Below are positions 36,918 through 48,900 of a stretch of DNA of 64,000 nucleotides, piece by piece. The position numbers were made by a program, and so were the translations under genes. The notes under the pieces were generated by a model. It saw only the letters and a list, made by a program, of their open reading frames with translations. It was not told where the DNA came from and searched no databases. The stretch spans positions 76,418,159-76,482,158 of the forward strand of contig CM071573.1 of NCBI GenBank assembly GCA_036426205.1. The letters run 5' to 3'. Positions within the stretch are counted from its first letter, which is position 1, and each line of letters begins with the position of its first letter. The DNA comes from Ascaphus truei (taxonomy: Eukaryota; Chordata; Amphibia; Anura; Ascaphidae).

Positions 36918-37147
36918 GTAAGATATTGCTTACACAATGTTCTTTATATGGGTTTAAAGCGGTGGGTGTAGGCATCATTGTATATGTTGTATATATCCAA
37001 TTCATGTTCACGTTTAGCAAATAATTCATACTATCAACCATGACACATTTTATGTCTCAAAAGGTTATGTACAGTAAAGTAGGTCATATTTTGCTTAAAC
37101 AGTGGTCACATGATGTGCTGACATAGGGCTGAAGTCTGTGTGTCAAT

Positions 37148-37400
37148 GAAGATACATGTGTATTTATTTATTTATAAAATGTTTTACCAGAAAGTAATAC
37201 ATTAGGATGTACCTCTTGTTTTCAAGTATGTTCTGGGCACAGAGTTATGCTAACAATACATGGTTACATTAAATGAACAGAGGTTACACAGTCAATTCAC
37301 AGACATTTAATGGACAGTTTGAGTTGGAAAATTGGGTACAGGGGATAAAAGGGCTAGTGAGTTTCAGATTGAAAAAGAGAAGCTGTAACATTACCAATAA
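37148..37400 (+). repeat. Interspersed repeat, LINE-tail type
   Basis: tttatttataaaatgtttta, aagtaatacatta, acctcttgttttcaagtatg. A second copy of the family is at 51268-51690. Confidence 0.55.
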
Positions 37401-38234
37401 GCGAACGGCAGCAAGCGGCTCACACCCTTTGGCTGCGCCAAAGGCTGTCCGCATTTGGGGCGATGCAGATATAGACTGAAGAGTTTCAGATTCAATGCAG
37501 CTGTGGTTTTGCACGCTCTCTATTAAGTACGCCACACCTATGAGCGCGTGACCTGAATACAGGAAAATGGTTAGTACACCACTCCCTAGCTGCCCCACTT
37601 TTCACCTTCGCAAAGGTCCCTCAAATTTACAATATCTCTCCTTAATCTGCCCCCATATACCATCTGTCAGGAACAGCACATAAGTAAGCACTTGACTTAG
37701 ACATGCAACCAGGGTTAATACATACGGCTACTCCAGCCAACTCACCTTTCTCCTCCGCAAGATACTTTCAGTGAGTTAATATTAACGCTTACTCAATTGC
37801 AATCATACAGTATCTATTTGTTGTACCCACCCAAGTGTATACATAAAGCAGTCTGTAAAGCAACAGTGCTATTTATCCAAAATATATGTTTGCCACTGAA
37901 CAATTCAGCAAGTTGAGTTTATTTGTTTGAAAATATTTTACATTTAAAAAAAATACTTTGGCCTAGAGCCATAAAACTCTGTGGAAACAGAGTTAATATC
38001 GCACCAGGTAAAATAAAAAACAAAAACACCCCAAAAATGTGTCTTATACCTTAACCAAAGTCAGCAAGATCGTGGGAACATTTTTTACTGGGTGCGATAT
38101 TTTAAGTAGTCGCTATGCAGTAATTATAGCATCGCGATACAATGGGGCAGGTAATATTTGTACCAGAGGGTTATGTAATATACATTATTATATTACCTGT
38201 GGTAGAAAATACATTAACCCCTTTGATGTCTGTG

Positions 38235-38420
38235 ACTACCAAGGTATACCGGATTGGAGAGAAGGGGAACAGGGGAACCTGGTTCAATTCCTGGTGTCGG
38301 CTCCTTGTGACCTTAGGCAAGTCACTTTCTCTCCCTGTGCCTGTAAAATGTCTCTGTAAAGCGCTACATAAAACTAGCAGCGCTATACAAGAACATGCTA
38401 TTATTATTATTATTATTATA
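38235..38420 (+). repeat. MIR/CORE-type SINE
   Basis: Contains acctggttcaattcctggtg, tgtgaccttaggcaagtcac and tgtaaaatgtctctgtaaag, the conserved MIR-like core, then cgctatacaagaacatgcta and an (ATT)n tail. Another member, on the minus strand and split by an insertion, lies at 47368-48806. Confidence 0.75.
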
Positions 38421-39107
38421 CCACAGGCACCAAAGAGATTACAATGACAGTTACACTGCACTACCTGCCCTGGGCTGAGTGTGAATTGGGGACCCCGCCT
38501 ACAAACGGCACATTTAAATACAAACACAATATGTTTTTATTGAGCAACTTTTATTGACATTCTGCAAATATTACTACAAACACAAGCATTTTATTTATCT
38601 ACGTGTCTCTTTCTGAGGCTTTTATTTGCAAAGTCACAAATAGCAAATAACATCAAATGAGATTTTATTAAATATATCTGATGCGCTTGTCACCAACAAA
38701 GAAAGCTCAGCCTCGGATGAAGCAGAAATTGCGGATCTCGCTCTTTATACGGTTTATAAACCTTTCACCTTCACAGTTTGTGGCAATTCAGTGATAGGAA
38801 CATTCCTAAATCAATTCCAATGTTGGGAATTGTTGGCTAGTAGTGTATTGTTGTGCGTTATTTTTTAAATATATTTCCGACAAATGAACTAAGTTACTGA
38901 TTCCATAAAAACTGTAAAAAAAATTATCTTCAATTAAAAATATTTTTTAGTAAAAAGTTAGGCCATATAAAATACAGTAACATGACTGTTGTAATCAAAC
39001 CAAAAAATACAATTTTAAAAAATGATAATTAAGTAGCGTTTGCTCCATTCAGTTAGAACTACACATATGAAACCAAATTTTGGGCCACAGTATTTGTGGA
39101 GCCTCGG

Positions 39108-39245
39108 AAAGGTCGGGGGCCACTGAAAGGTTGGAGGCCATTCAAAGGTCGGGGGGTTATTGAAAGGTCAGAGGCTATTGAAATGTCGGGGGTTCTTGAA
39201 AGGTCAGAGGCTATTGAAAGGTTGGGTCATTGAAAGGTCCGGGGC
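39108..39245. repeat. Minisatellite, about 22-bp unit
   Basis: Repeated ttgaaaggtcagaggcta / ggtcggggg units, about six copies, eroded. Confidence 0.8.
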
Positions 39246-39500
39246 CCTGTACTACAGCCTAGTTAGCCCATGTCTAAAGATGGCACTGGCCAAGCGCATC
39301 CCATTTGTGCGCTCCAATATACTTGACTAAATAAAAAAATTCCCGTTTAAATCGCACATTAAGGGGAAAAATGGTTAGTATATAGGCGCACACAAGCGCA
39401 ATTACATTTGATATTTCCGTGTGTCAATTATGCAACAAAAATTAAGCGTGCGATGCTAAGTACACAAGCCCCACAGTGCTCATCTAACTGCCATTATATG

Positions 39501-41257
39501 ATATACTAGCTGAGAGACCCGGCGCTGCCCGGGACCAAAACCTCCTGCTCCCTCCTCTCTCCATGTCCCTCTCCGCCTCCCCCCCCCCACTGCGCAGCTC
39601 CAGTCCTCCCCTCCCCACCCCCCTGCGCAGCGCCGGCCATTCCTCCACCCCCCCTGCGCAGCTCCGGGCGTGTGTGTCCCCCCTACACAGCTCCGGCCGT
39701 GCCCCCCCCCCTGCGCCACTCCGGTCACTGTTCCCCCCCCCCGAGCAGCTCTGTTCCCCCCCCTGCGCAGCACACAGTGAGACACACACGCACACACACA
39801 CAGCGAGACACACACGCACACACACAGTGAGACACGCGCACACACAGTGAGATGCACGCACAGAGACACACGCACACACGCACACACAGTGAGACGCACG
39901 CACACGCACACACACACACACAGTGAGACACACACACACATACTGTGACACACACACACATACTGTGACACACACACACATACTGTGAGACACACACATA
40001 CTGTGAGACACACACACACACACATACTGTGAGACACACACACACATACTGTGACACACACACACTGTGACACACACACACATATACTGTGACACACACA
40101 CACACACACACACATACTGTGACACACACACACACACACACATACTGTGACACACACACATACTGTGACACACACACATACTGTGACACACACACATACT
40201 GTGACACACACATACTGTGACACACACACACATACTGTGACACACACACATACTGTGACACACACACACATACTGTGACACACATACACATACTGTGACA
40301 CACACACACATACTATGACACACACACACAAATACTGTGACACACACACACATACTGTGACACACACACACATACTGACACACACACACACATACTGTGA
40401 CACACACACACACATACTGTGACACACACACACATACTGTGACACACACACACACACATACTGTGACACACACATACTGTGACACACACACATACTGTGA
40501 CACACACACTGTGACACACACACAGTGACATACACACACAGTGACAGACACACACACACAGTGACAGACACACACACACAGTGACAGACACACACAGTGA
40601 AAGACACACACAACCCGTGACAGACACACACACACACAGTGACAGACACACACACACAGTGACACACACACACGCACGCACTGTGAGACCCTCGGGCATT
40701 GGGAGGACGGTATATAGGCGTCGGGAGAACGGTGAGCCGCCCGAGGAGCGGGAGCAGCCGCGGTCCCGGGCGTGGGGGGCAGAGCATGCAGCGCAGTCCG
40801 CTGGGTGCATGGCACCCCGGAGCATGCGCGAGCTGGCGTCGGGAGGACAGTGAGCCACCCGAGGAGTGGGAGCAGCCGCGCATGCATGCACCGCCAGGCC
40901 ACTGGACAGCTCGGAACACGCAGGTGACAGGGGGCACCGGGGAAAGGGAGGGGGAACTGACACAAGGGGCAGTGGGGGGGGAGTGACACCCGGGGGCGGG
41001 GGGGCAATACCCAGTGGGGGTGATACCCGGGGGCAGGGGCACTCAGCGGAGACAGAACAGGAGGGAGAGGGAGAAGAAGAGAGTGGCCGGGCGGCGGTGC
41101 GAGGAGGAGGAGGGCCGGTCGAGGCCACAGAAGCAAGCCAATTAGAGGGGGGTGGCCACGGAGCAATCTGATTGGCCAGAGGCTGAGTGACAGACCAATC
41201 AGATTGCCCCTAGACACAGGGACATACAACGGTTTCAAAAATATAGATATAGATATA
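39501..41257. mobile_element. 1.75-kb element with internal CA-rich minisatellite
   Basis: Left edge actagctgagagacccggcg, ctgcccggg matches the start at 863. Right edge cagggacatacaacgg runs into an (ATAG)-like tail. The interior is C-rich, then a 0.9-kb array of acacacacatactgtgac units (39780-40690), then GC-rich sequence. The long minus-strand open frames with endless Cys-Val-Ser are a by-product of the array and not genes. Superfamily unknown. Confidence 0.65.
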
Positions 41258-41924
41258 TGACAAGCAGTCATACGAAGGAAATTCTAATCTTTAACATTGT
41301 TGTATCAATGAGTTTTCATGGCTTCTAGTACCATGCTTCATCTGAGGGAGAATGCATGGAGCACACAATGTATGAGCTACAGAGAAACTGGACTACAATC
41401 ATTTCAATATCACTATTCACGGTGTGACTCGTAACAATTTGCATTATTTCTGATTTGGTAAGGAGAAGTGTGGGAATGAATGGTTAGGTTGGTAACTATT
41501 TTCCGGAGGGCTGATTTGCCTGGGTCTTGGAATTTTAGCTTGTATGTTTCTTCTCGAGTTGCATGCACGCTGAATATTTGATTATTATATAGAGAAATAT
41601 ACAGACATCGGCAGATCAAAGGATTCTGGATCTGCATGTCTGGATAACCCACAGGGACTTGTTCAGGTTTGATCATCTAAAGTGTACATGACACGACTTA
41701 AAAAATGAGAGAGATGAAAGAAATAAAAAGAAAATGTACTGGAGAATGTATACATACATCGTCAACAAAAAGGCATACGTACCATTCAGGGAGGAATGTG
41801 TTAAGAACCCTTACCCTTTATTTTCTGTATGGCCTTTATAACCAAAGACTCCACTAATAGGTAGGACACATTCCCCACATAGTGTACGATATTAGGTTGC
41901 GGCTGTTTTGCCAGCATTTAGCCA

Positions 41925-42195
41925 ATACTCACCTTACCGCCGGGACATCTCTCCTCCGGCTGTTTCGCCACCAAAGTAAGCCCCTTACCCTAAAAAACCT
42001 TAATCTTAATCCCTTACCCTAAACGCTTACCCTATTTCCGTAACCCCTTACTCTAAAATCCCTATCCTTAACACCCTATAATAACCGCAAAAAAAACCTT
42101 AATGTGCCAATCATATTGGTGAAACGGCCGGTGGCTGAGTGTCCAGCGGTGGAGCAGCTGCGGTGAAGGGTCCCTCTGCGACCATCTCCCCCCCG
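41925..42195. repeat. Repeat with CCCTAA-like degenerate array
   Basis: ccgccgggacatctctcctc, ggctgtttcgccaccaaagt, then cccttaccctaaa-type units to about 42070, then ggtgaaacggccggtggctg. A partial second copy is at 54525-54680. Confidence 0.6.
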
Positions 42196-42393
42196 GCGTG
42201 TTCATGGCAATGCTCACTAATTATAACAATAGAGATCACAACTGTAGCACGTTTTACTGGTCGGCAGAGTTGATCTTTTCACATACTGTAAACGGTTCCC
42301 ATTTGGAATTTCCCCCCTCCACATTCAAATATTATCAGCTTGTTTCTTGTTTTTTTCCCATTCAACATTCAGTCTATTCTTATTCTGTTTTAG

Positions 42394-42520
42394 AAGACAA
42401 ACAAAAAAAATTCAGGAGCAACTGAAAGAGACACAAACTGGAAAGAACTACAGCATCCATGCGTCCAACTTGTTAGCAAAAGCAAAGAGTCTTGGAGAAA
42501 ACACAGTCCAGCTGCACCAT
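42394..42520 (+). CDS. NRG3: NRG3 internal exon: juxtamembrane cytoplasmic region
   Basis: Next exon of the cytoplasmic tail. The acceptor is a T-rich tract ending TGTTTTAG and the donor is GTGAGTAT. One base completes the codon split with the transmembrane exon, then 42 codons follow and the exon ends in phase 0. The peptide begins RQTKKIQEQLKETQTGKNYS and ends AKSLGENTVQLHH. This lines up without gaps with my memory of mammalian NRG3 (KKQAKQIQEQL..., NGKSYS, HVQLQN). The basic start is the usual stop-transfer cluster after the membrane segment. The upstream intron is 5.5 kb and the downstream one 1.0 kb. Confidence 0.94.
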
Positions 42521-42697
42521 GTGAGTATAAACAGTTTTCTGTTTCTGATACATACGGTATGATGCTGGCTGTACACAGAAGAGGTGCAGGAGATACGAGC
42601 CATGGAGGGGTCCAAGAATTAATGGTAGTTTTAATTGACCACGGTCAGAGCTTCCGGGCTTCTTCTTCAATATGGAAAACATGTATGCGGCCTTGAA

Positions 42698-42884
42698 CAT
42701 GGGTGCTCAACTCGTCTTCAAGCCCCCCTGCCCCCAACAGGACAGGTTTTCCAGATATCCCAGGTTCAGCACAGGTGTCTCAGTAAAAGACTGAGCCACT
42801 GATTAAGACACCTCTGCTGAAGCAGGGATAGCCTGAAAAGCTGACCTGCTGGTGACCCTTTGAGTGTTGGAGTTGGCAGCCCCT
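42698..42884. mobile_element. hAT-type MITE, copy 6
   Basis: catgggtgctcaactcgtct at the left and gttggagttggcagcccctg at the right, with aacaggacaggttttccaga and tgaaaagctgacctgctggt as inner arms. Confidence 0.8.
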
Positions 42885-42902
42885 GGACTACAACGTTCAT
42901 GT

Positions 42903-42973
42903 CTACCTATATCTGGGAATTATGCTTACCTATATCTGGGAATTATGCTTACCTATATCTGGGAGTTATGCTT
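42903..42973. repeat. Tandem repeat, 23-bp unit, three copies
   Basis: tacctatatctgggaattat plus gct, repeated three times; the last has gagttatg. Confidence 0.95.
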
Positions 42974-43143
42974 ATTTTGGTCTATTGTGGGTCTGGCTTC
43001 CGGCACACACTGGGGGGGGGGGAGAGGCCTGCAACGGGGTCCAGTGGCAAGCAGGGGCCTGTCAGCTGGACGCTGAAGTTTAATCAATCATATATCCCAG
43101 CTCTCCCCCCTGTCGGCTACCCTAGTTGCAGGAACCTCTAAAA

Positions 43144-43322
43144 CAGGGGTAACCAACTCCAGTCCTGAAGAGCCACCTACAGGTCAGGTTTTCAGTGGCT
43201 CAGTTTCAATCAGTGGCTCAGTCGAAGACCAAGCCACTGATTTAGCCATCTGTGCTGAAGCAGGGATATCCTGAAACCCTGCCCTGTTGGTAGTTCTTGA
43301 GGACTGGAGTTAGTTACCCCTG
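43144..43322. mobile_element. hAT-type MITE, copy 7, with 8-bp target duplication
   Basis: Starts caggggtaaccaactccagt and ends with the complement, actggagttagttacccctg. Flanked on both sides by ctctaaaa (43136-43143 and 43323-43330). CAGGGGT ends plus an 8-bp duplication are the hAT hallmark. Confidence 0.93.
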
Positions 43323-43551
43323 CTCTAAAAGAAAAAGGGTTAAGTATGAATTTATAGCTGTTTTTTCTAAATAAACTTAATTGTACAGTGTATATTGAAT
43401 GATATTTGATTATGCAGGTTCTTATATATTTGATGGAACTGCTGTAAATATTATTTAGGTTTCTCAGTGTTCTCATTCATGAATTCATGAGTTCACATAG
43501 GTTCCTTTTTTAGATGTTAACATACTTTCATTGCTGATTGATTACCATTAG

Positions 43552-43679
43552 TATTCCAAGTCAGAACGGCATCCTGAGCCGGTGAGAGAGAAAGTTATGG
43601 AGTCCAGCTTCTCCGAAACCCAGCCCTTCTCAGACACTCCGCCACCGGACAGAGGAAATCAGTCAATGAAGCATCATAG
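43552..43679 (+). CDS. NRG3: NRG3 internal exon: cytoplasmic tail, YSKSERHP region
   Basis: Cytoplasmic-tail exon bounded by an acceptor ATTACCATTAG and donor GTAAGG. It opens in phase 0, has 42 codons and ends two bases into an Arg codon. The peptide starts YSKSERHPEPVREKVMESSF and ends DRGNQSMKHH, matching the mammalian NRG3 motifs YSK.ERHP, MESSF, PDRG.QS.KHH. The middle (SETQPFSDTPPP) is less conserved than the ends. A hAT-type MITE sits only about 230 bp upstream in the preceding intron. Confidence 0.94.
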
Positions 43680-46600
43680 GTAAGGGGAACTAGAAGGAGA
43701 CGCTGCAAAATCGTGGGTGGGAGTAACGGCAAATTTAGGTAAAATTAAGTAACATAACATCTCTGGGGCAACCTTAACGGCTTTGGTGGATACGCGATGC
43801 TATGATAATGCCTCGTTCTTGTATTATTTGCATGTCATGATCACTAACAACCATTATAATACTTTATATACTTTGTTATTGTCCTTTGAAGATACACTGT
43901 TGGTCTTAAAATGACTTTAAATTAGGTTAACGCCAAGTTAAAAGACTTCACAGAGCTTAGTTGATCTAGAACTATTTGGGCTACGAATAACGCCACCTCA
44001 TTTGCACCAACACTCTTCCATGACCTGTGCACGCCTTAGAGCCCCCCACCCTGCAACAAACATGGCTACAAGTTTAATAATCTATTTTAATGATGATTAA
44101 CCTAACTTAAGATGACCTTGCGAGGCTGTTGAACTCACAGCGTTGCCTCCGCTAGTGACCCTTGCTGCTGCCTGAACTCCGGAACAACAGATGTATTATT
44201 TTTAACAGGGAACACTCTACAAACCAAATACCCCCGAAAGGGAGTGAGCAATATTATAAAACCCATTACAATTCAACCCACCAAATGATTGTGCTCAGCC
44301 TGGCAACACCAATTCCGCCAAGCTGTGAAAAATGAGACACACCAATAAAATGACATGAATTATTAGTGAATATCTATATTTCCACTTTTTCGTTTCTATA
44401 TATTTTTTTATAGTCATATAAATGTATTTTGTAAGCACAAGACTAACAACAGACAAAGAAGGAGGGAGGGATGGACTTCACAGGAAGGACACAAGGTAAG
44501 AGGTCTTCTCCACATTGCCACCTCCCTATTAAGGCCGAGATTATAGTGGCAGCGGCGGCACGTGCAAAGGCACGCCGCCAAAACAAATACCTGTGTTCTG
44601 TTGAGGTTCACATAGTGGGAGCGACCGCAACCTGGCAGAGGCGCACCAAAGCGGCAAAATCCAGGAGAGACAAATTTGTCTCTCCATGCAATGGCCGCGG
44701 TACGTTGGCGTCACGTGAAGCGGTTCAGCCAATCATGGCGAGCCGCTCGCGTGATGTCACGGGCAACGCCCCCTGTCACCTCCCACCTGTCGTCTGCATA
44801 CAGTGCAGGATTCATGGCACGCACCACGCAAGTGATGTCACGCTGTCGCTTGCGCGCCCTACAGCGGCTACTTTAATCTCGGCCTTAATGTCTTGCCTGA
44901 GAACTGTTACCCCAATAGAACTGGAACCATAGCCTCCCTTGTAAAGTGGTGGAGGGAGAGGACAGGGCCTCCTGGTCATACTGCATCAGCTTTAGTACAC
45001 GTGCTTTCTAAAGCATATAATAGATGTAAATGCACATGGACATGCACCAGATTAATGCATGCACTGTAACCTTCAATATGGTGTTTGTAAGACTTGAGAA
45101 GGCTGTATGATTCATAAAGGCAAGCTCCTGTGTTCTTTGATCTGCGCTGTTCCTACAACATAAACCATGTGAGTATTGAGAAAACCGCAATCAGGTATTC
45201 ACCGAACATGCTCCCCATCACTATATATATCTTTCAAGTAGGGGAGACCCTCTTTGTCACTACATCTCATGTATGCCTCAAGAGCCTAGGATTGGATTTA
45301 TACGATCTTTAGAATGGGGATCATACCTGTAAATTCTAGCATGCCATCTTGTATAGAAATGCACGTGTATGTGGCACTGAACAAACTGTAATACATAGTT
45401 TATGAACACAATGAATTTCTTTGTTGAACATGTCCTAGATAATAACTGTAAAATTGTAGCTTCTTCCCAATTATAATTATTTAAAGCCTGCTTGCCTGAA
45501 GGTGTTCTTACAAGCGATCTCCATGTTTCAGTAAGAAGAATTCAGGGACCTGCAAACAGCTGTAAAAATAACAATAAAACACGATCCAACCCCACAGCTG
45601 AGACAGCCTTATGCAAGTTATTGAAAATTCATTTATAACTTTTTTTCCCCCCTTCTCTACCAATCCTGAAACGGAACAGCAGGTTTTTTTTCTGTATCCA
45701 CAATCTCCTAACAAAATTAAATCCAGTCATGCATAGGTGTTCCTGCCATTAACTGTTCTCCACCACTGCCATTACTGGGTGTGAAGATTGTTTAGCAAAA
45801 CAACCACAGGCGATAAACTATGGAAGTGTGACATCCCAATTTAGCAGTGTACAAGGCTGAAAGTAAGATTAAATCCTCCTTTCAATAATTATTAGAGATT
45901 CGAACACAGTTTGACCAGAGGATGTGTCTTTGTTTTGCTAGAGCTCTTGAAACCTAAATGTCGTATTTTGTATTTCTTGCTCTGTTTTCACTGTAAAAAA
46001 AGAAAAAAAGCTCACTAAATACTAGGTTTGTCAGACTCTCAAAAAGAATGGGCAAAGTACAATAGGAAGTAATCAGCCTGTCAGTCTTCAATGGTGCAGG
46101 TAGCTATGCACAGGATATGCTGCATACATAAGCAGATACCTTTATTACACTAACAGCATTTGAAAGAGTAGCTGTCACTAGAATTCAGCTGCAATGTGCA
46201 ATTTTTTGCTCCAACCTTGAAAATCTGTCTTGAGGAGTTGCACATTTACTAGCAGAAGGGCATATCACCTACTGCATACCTCAAACTAACTTTACTGTGA
46301 AAATATTTTTAGTATTAAATCCAACACTTTAGTTCATTCACCAAAAACATTTAAAAAAAAAAAGTTTTCATTTTTATTCTGGTTCTCCCTATTTCTTCAC
46401 TTGTTCCTGTGGCAGAAGAAGGTGGCATCGGTTCCAGACATAGGGTTATTTTCCTTGATGATGAGATATGGCCCTAGACATCCTATACCAGATTTTGCAG
46501 AGGAACAAACTCCAGTTAGAGTAATCAAGAGAGGGCACATTTTGAATGATAAATGTCAAACCTATACCTCTCAGGCTACCACCTTTAATTTCATCATACT

Positions 46601-46866
46601 CGCCCACCAACTCACTTCGGTAACATCACCCGGAACCATAACCTTAGACACGTATCAACTGTTTCCAGTCAAAGCATTACAAGACACCTTGCTTCTGTCC
46701 TATATGGCAGTAAGGGAATTCATTCAAAATGGCGGAATGGCCTGCACATCTGCAGTGCATTGCTCTCCAACAGTGACGTTGTTCTTACAGCTACCAAAAT
46801 ATAAACACAGCACATTGCTTTTGCAAAGACTGTGGTGCCAATATTTTTGCCTTCCTTGTGTTTCAG
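43680..46866 (+). other. NRG3 intron, 3.2 kb
   Basis: Phase-2 intron holding a GC-rich TTAA-bounded MITE (44529-44888). Apart from that element, 43690-44520 and 44900-46866 show no repeat or exon that I can name. An open frame from 46401 runs through the intron end but does not follow the NRG3 frame. Confidence 0.9.
44529..44888. mobile_element. TTAA-bounded GC-rich MITE (360 bp)
   Basis: Left terminus TTAAGGCCGAGATTATAGTG, right terminus the complement of TTAAGGCCGAGATTAAAGTA. TTAA at both ends fits a piggyBac-type target. The interior is GC- and CpG-rich with cgtcacgtgaagcggt and cgcgtgatgtcacgg. No transposase. Confidence 0.88.
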
Positions 46867-47037
46867 AAATGTCTCATCATGCTGCAGTCCCAGCCAACGG
46901 AGTAGGATGCTGCACAGAAATGCCTTTCGGAGGACTCCCCCTCTGCCCCGGGGGCGCCTCAGTGGAATTACAGGACCAGCATATCAACAGCTGGAGGAGC
47001 CTGGGTTTATAGATCAGGACACAATGCCTTGTCAAGG
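46867..47037 (+). CDS. NRG3: NRG3 internal exon: conserved cytoplasmic CCSP/RRTPP region
   Basis: The strongest match in the window. The acceptor is CTTGTGTTTCAG and the donor is GTAGGTGA, immediately after codons for PCQ plus two bases of Gly. The first base completes AGA (Arg) left open by the previous exon, then 56 codons follow. The peptide contains SSCCSPSQRSRMLHRNAFRR, then TPP, and later GPAYQQLEEPG, QDTMPCQG. From memory it is near identical to mammalian NRG3. The exon ends in phase 2, so coding continues further right. In mammals an alternatively used 24-residue segment follows this point; I did not find it or the final exon by eye. Confidence 0.96.
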
Positions 47038-47367
47038 GTAGGTGATGAAAATCACAGGAGCATGAAAATGCAATATCAATCACAAGATTAAAAAGGAAGA
47101 AAGTTATCTTCTTTAATCTTACTTGTGAGCTGTAACTTTCTCATGTCTCCAGAGCATACAACATTAAAATCAAAGAAGTATTTTAACATAGATGGCTGGA
47201 GGAGATATTCTCAACAATTTCTTATTGAAAAAAGAAATACTGTATCGCCATTTTTTTTTTTTGCTTTCTTTGTTTTGAATTTCTGGAGTAGTAACAATTC
47301 ACACGCAATGCTTCCAGGGGCAGATTGCATGTGTGTGTGTTTTTTTCACGTTGCGGTATAATAATAA

Positions 47368-48806
47368 TAATAGTATGTTCTTGTATAGCGCTTTACAGAG
47401 ACATTTTTGCAGGCACAGGTCCCTGCCCTATGGAACTTACAATTTATTTTTGGTAACAACACATAAATAATCAGATGATTACATAAAGCCCCCTATAATT
47501 GCACTCTAGATAGGTGACATTGATAGTACAACGTCATCTGTCAAGGGGCCACTAAATGGCCTATTCCCTTATTAGGGTAAGCCGCGAAGGTCACACTCAA
47601 ATGAAAATAAAAAACTTTTAATCAGTAATGTTTAAAAACGACGAGACACCATAAAAATGCATACACAATGCATATTAAAATCCCCAAATGTGTGTAGGCA
47701 CAGAAGCAGGCAAAGGACTCTCAATGTCCAGAGCCTGGGGATAGGCTGACACAATACTGCATAAATCCACACAGTAGGTATGTGTGGTTGCGTGACCAAA
47801 GTTAAATAAAGCAATGGTATGCTGCAGTAGGTAATGGAGTATCAAAAACTCCTCGGTTAGGTGAGATACAACCTGATCGTAAGCGTGTCAGCGGCTGCAG
47901 TTCCAGGAAGTGATCGGGACTGATCGTGCCTTCTCCACAAGCCGCGTGGACGTCAGCGTGATGACATCACGCGTACCCCGACGTACGTTTCGCGCGTCAC
48001 AGCGCGCTTTCTCAAGGGAGACGCGCGCGAAACGTACGTCGGGGTACGCGTGACGTCATCACGCTGACGTCCACGCGGCTTGTGGAGAAGGCACGATCAT
48101 TCCCGATCACTTCCTGGAACTGCAGCCGCTGACACGCTTACGATCAGGTTGTATCTCACCTAACCGAGTGATTTTTGAACTCCATTACCTACTGCAGCAT
48201 ACCATTGCTTTATTTAACTTTGGTCACGCACCACACATACCTACTGTGTGGATTTATGCAGTATTGTGTCACCTATCCAGGCTCGGACATGAGAGTCCTT
48301 TGCCTGCTTCTGTGCCTACACACATTTGGGGATTTTATATGCATTGTGTATGCATTTTTATGGTGTCTCGTCGTTTTTAAACATTACTGATTAAAAGTTT
48401 TTTATTTCATTTGAGTGTGACCTTCGCGGCTTACCCTAATAAGGGAATAGGCCATTTAGTGGCCCCTTGACAGATGACGTTGTACTATCAATGTCACCTA
48501 TCTAGAGTGCAATTATAGGGGGCTTTATGTAATCATCTGATTATTTATGTGTTGTTGCCTTGCGTTCTCCCTTGCACCAGGTAGTTTACCTTTAATATAT
48601 CTTTTGTGTTTGTATGGTGATGCGACGTGCCCTCTGTGTAAATTAATTTATTTTTGGTGCCTGAAGCACAGGGAGATAAAGTGACTTGCCCAAGGTCACA
48701 AGGAGCCGACACCGAGAATTGAACCAGGTTCCCCTGCTTCAAACTCAGTGCCAGTCAGTGTCAGTAAGTGTCTTTTCTCACTGAGCCACTCCTTCTCCAC
48801 ATTGTA
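47368..48806 (-). repeat. MIR/CORE-type SINE split by an insertion
   Basis: Left piece 47368-47453 (cttgtatagcgctttacaga) and right piece 48645-48806 (gtgacttgcccaaggtcaca, ccgacaccgagaattgaacc, actgagccactccttctcc). They form one SINE on the minus strand, interrupted by the inverted-dimer insertion. Confidence 0.8.
47454..48644. mobile_element. 1.2-kb inverted-dimer insertion with 13-bp target duplication
   Basis: Arms of about 540 bp (47455-47997 and 48021-48556) are near-perfect inverted copies around a 23-bp spacer. A 90-bp tail follows to 48644. The target duplication aatttatttttgg lies at 47441-47453 and 48645-48657. Near the centre on the minus strand the order is TTGAGAA, A, GCGCG, CTGTGA, CGCGC, GAAAC, GTAC, GTC: a hammerhead-like stem II, GAAA box and GTC site with a changed core. 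No coding frame. Confidence 0.85.
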
Positions 48807-48829
48807 AACATGGACGTACAAAAGTTGTG

Positions 48830-48900
48830 GTTTTGGACCAAAGGAACTGACCGATCCGCTGCAAATCCAAATCCTCCAAAACAATTCACCCATCTCTACT
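48830..48900. repeat. CGGAT-family repeat fragment
   Basis: ggaactgaccgatccgctgc, aaatccaaatcc, acccatctctac; matches the right end of 26190-26945. Confidence 0.6.

Larger units (their letters stand above)
36918..42393 (+). other. NRG3 intron, 5.5 kb
   Basis: Intron between the transmembrane exon and the juxtamembrane exon, with GT and AG ends in phase 2. It holds an L2/SINE-like repeat, a MIR-type SINE, a 22-bp minisatellite and the large CA-rich element listed separately. 37400-38234, 38425-39100 and 41260-41920 show no recognisable feature. Confidence 0.9.
42521..43551 (+). other. NRG3 intron, 1.0 kb
   Basis: Short phase-0 intron holding two independent hAT-type MITEs (42698-42884 and 43144-43322) and a three-copy 23-bp tandem repeat. 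The rest is unremarkable AT-rich sequence. Confidence 0.9.

Noticed and set aside
39480..41271. 520- and 595-codon minus-strand frames
   Set aside because: They are Cys-Val-Ser-rich translations of the CA minisatellite in several frames at once; low-complexity artefact.
41990..42070. Interstitial telomere
   Set aside because: Units are irregular and not TTAGGG/CCCTAA hexamers in register.
46401..47012. 203-codon + strand open frame overlapping the NRG3 exon
   Set aside because: It is in a different frame from NRG3 in the exon, its first part has no known domain, and splice signals show the region before 46867 is intron.
46832..47041. Met at 46832 as a start for the RRTPP coding region
   Set aside because: The acceptor TTTCAG at 46861-46866 and phase match with the previous exon show this is an internal exon; the upstream residues are translated intron.
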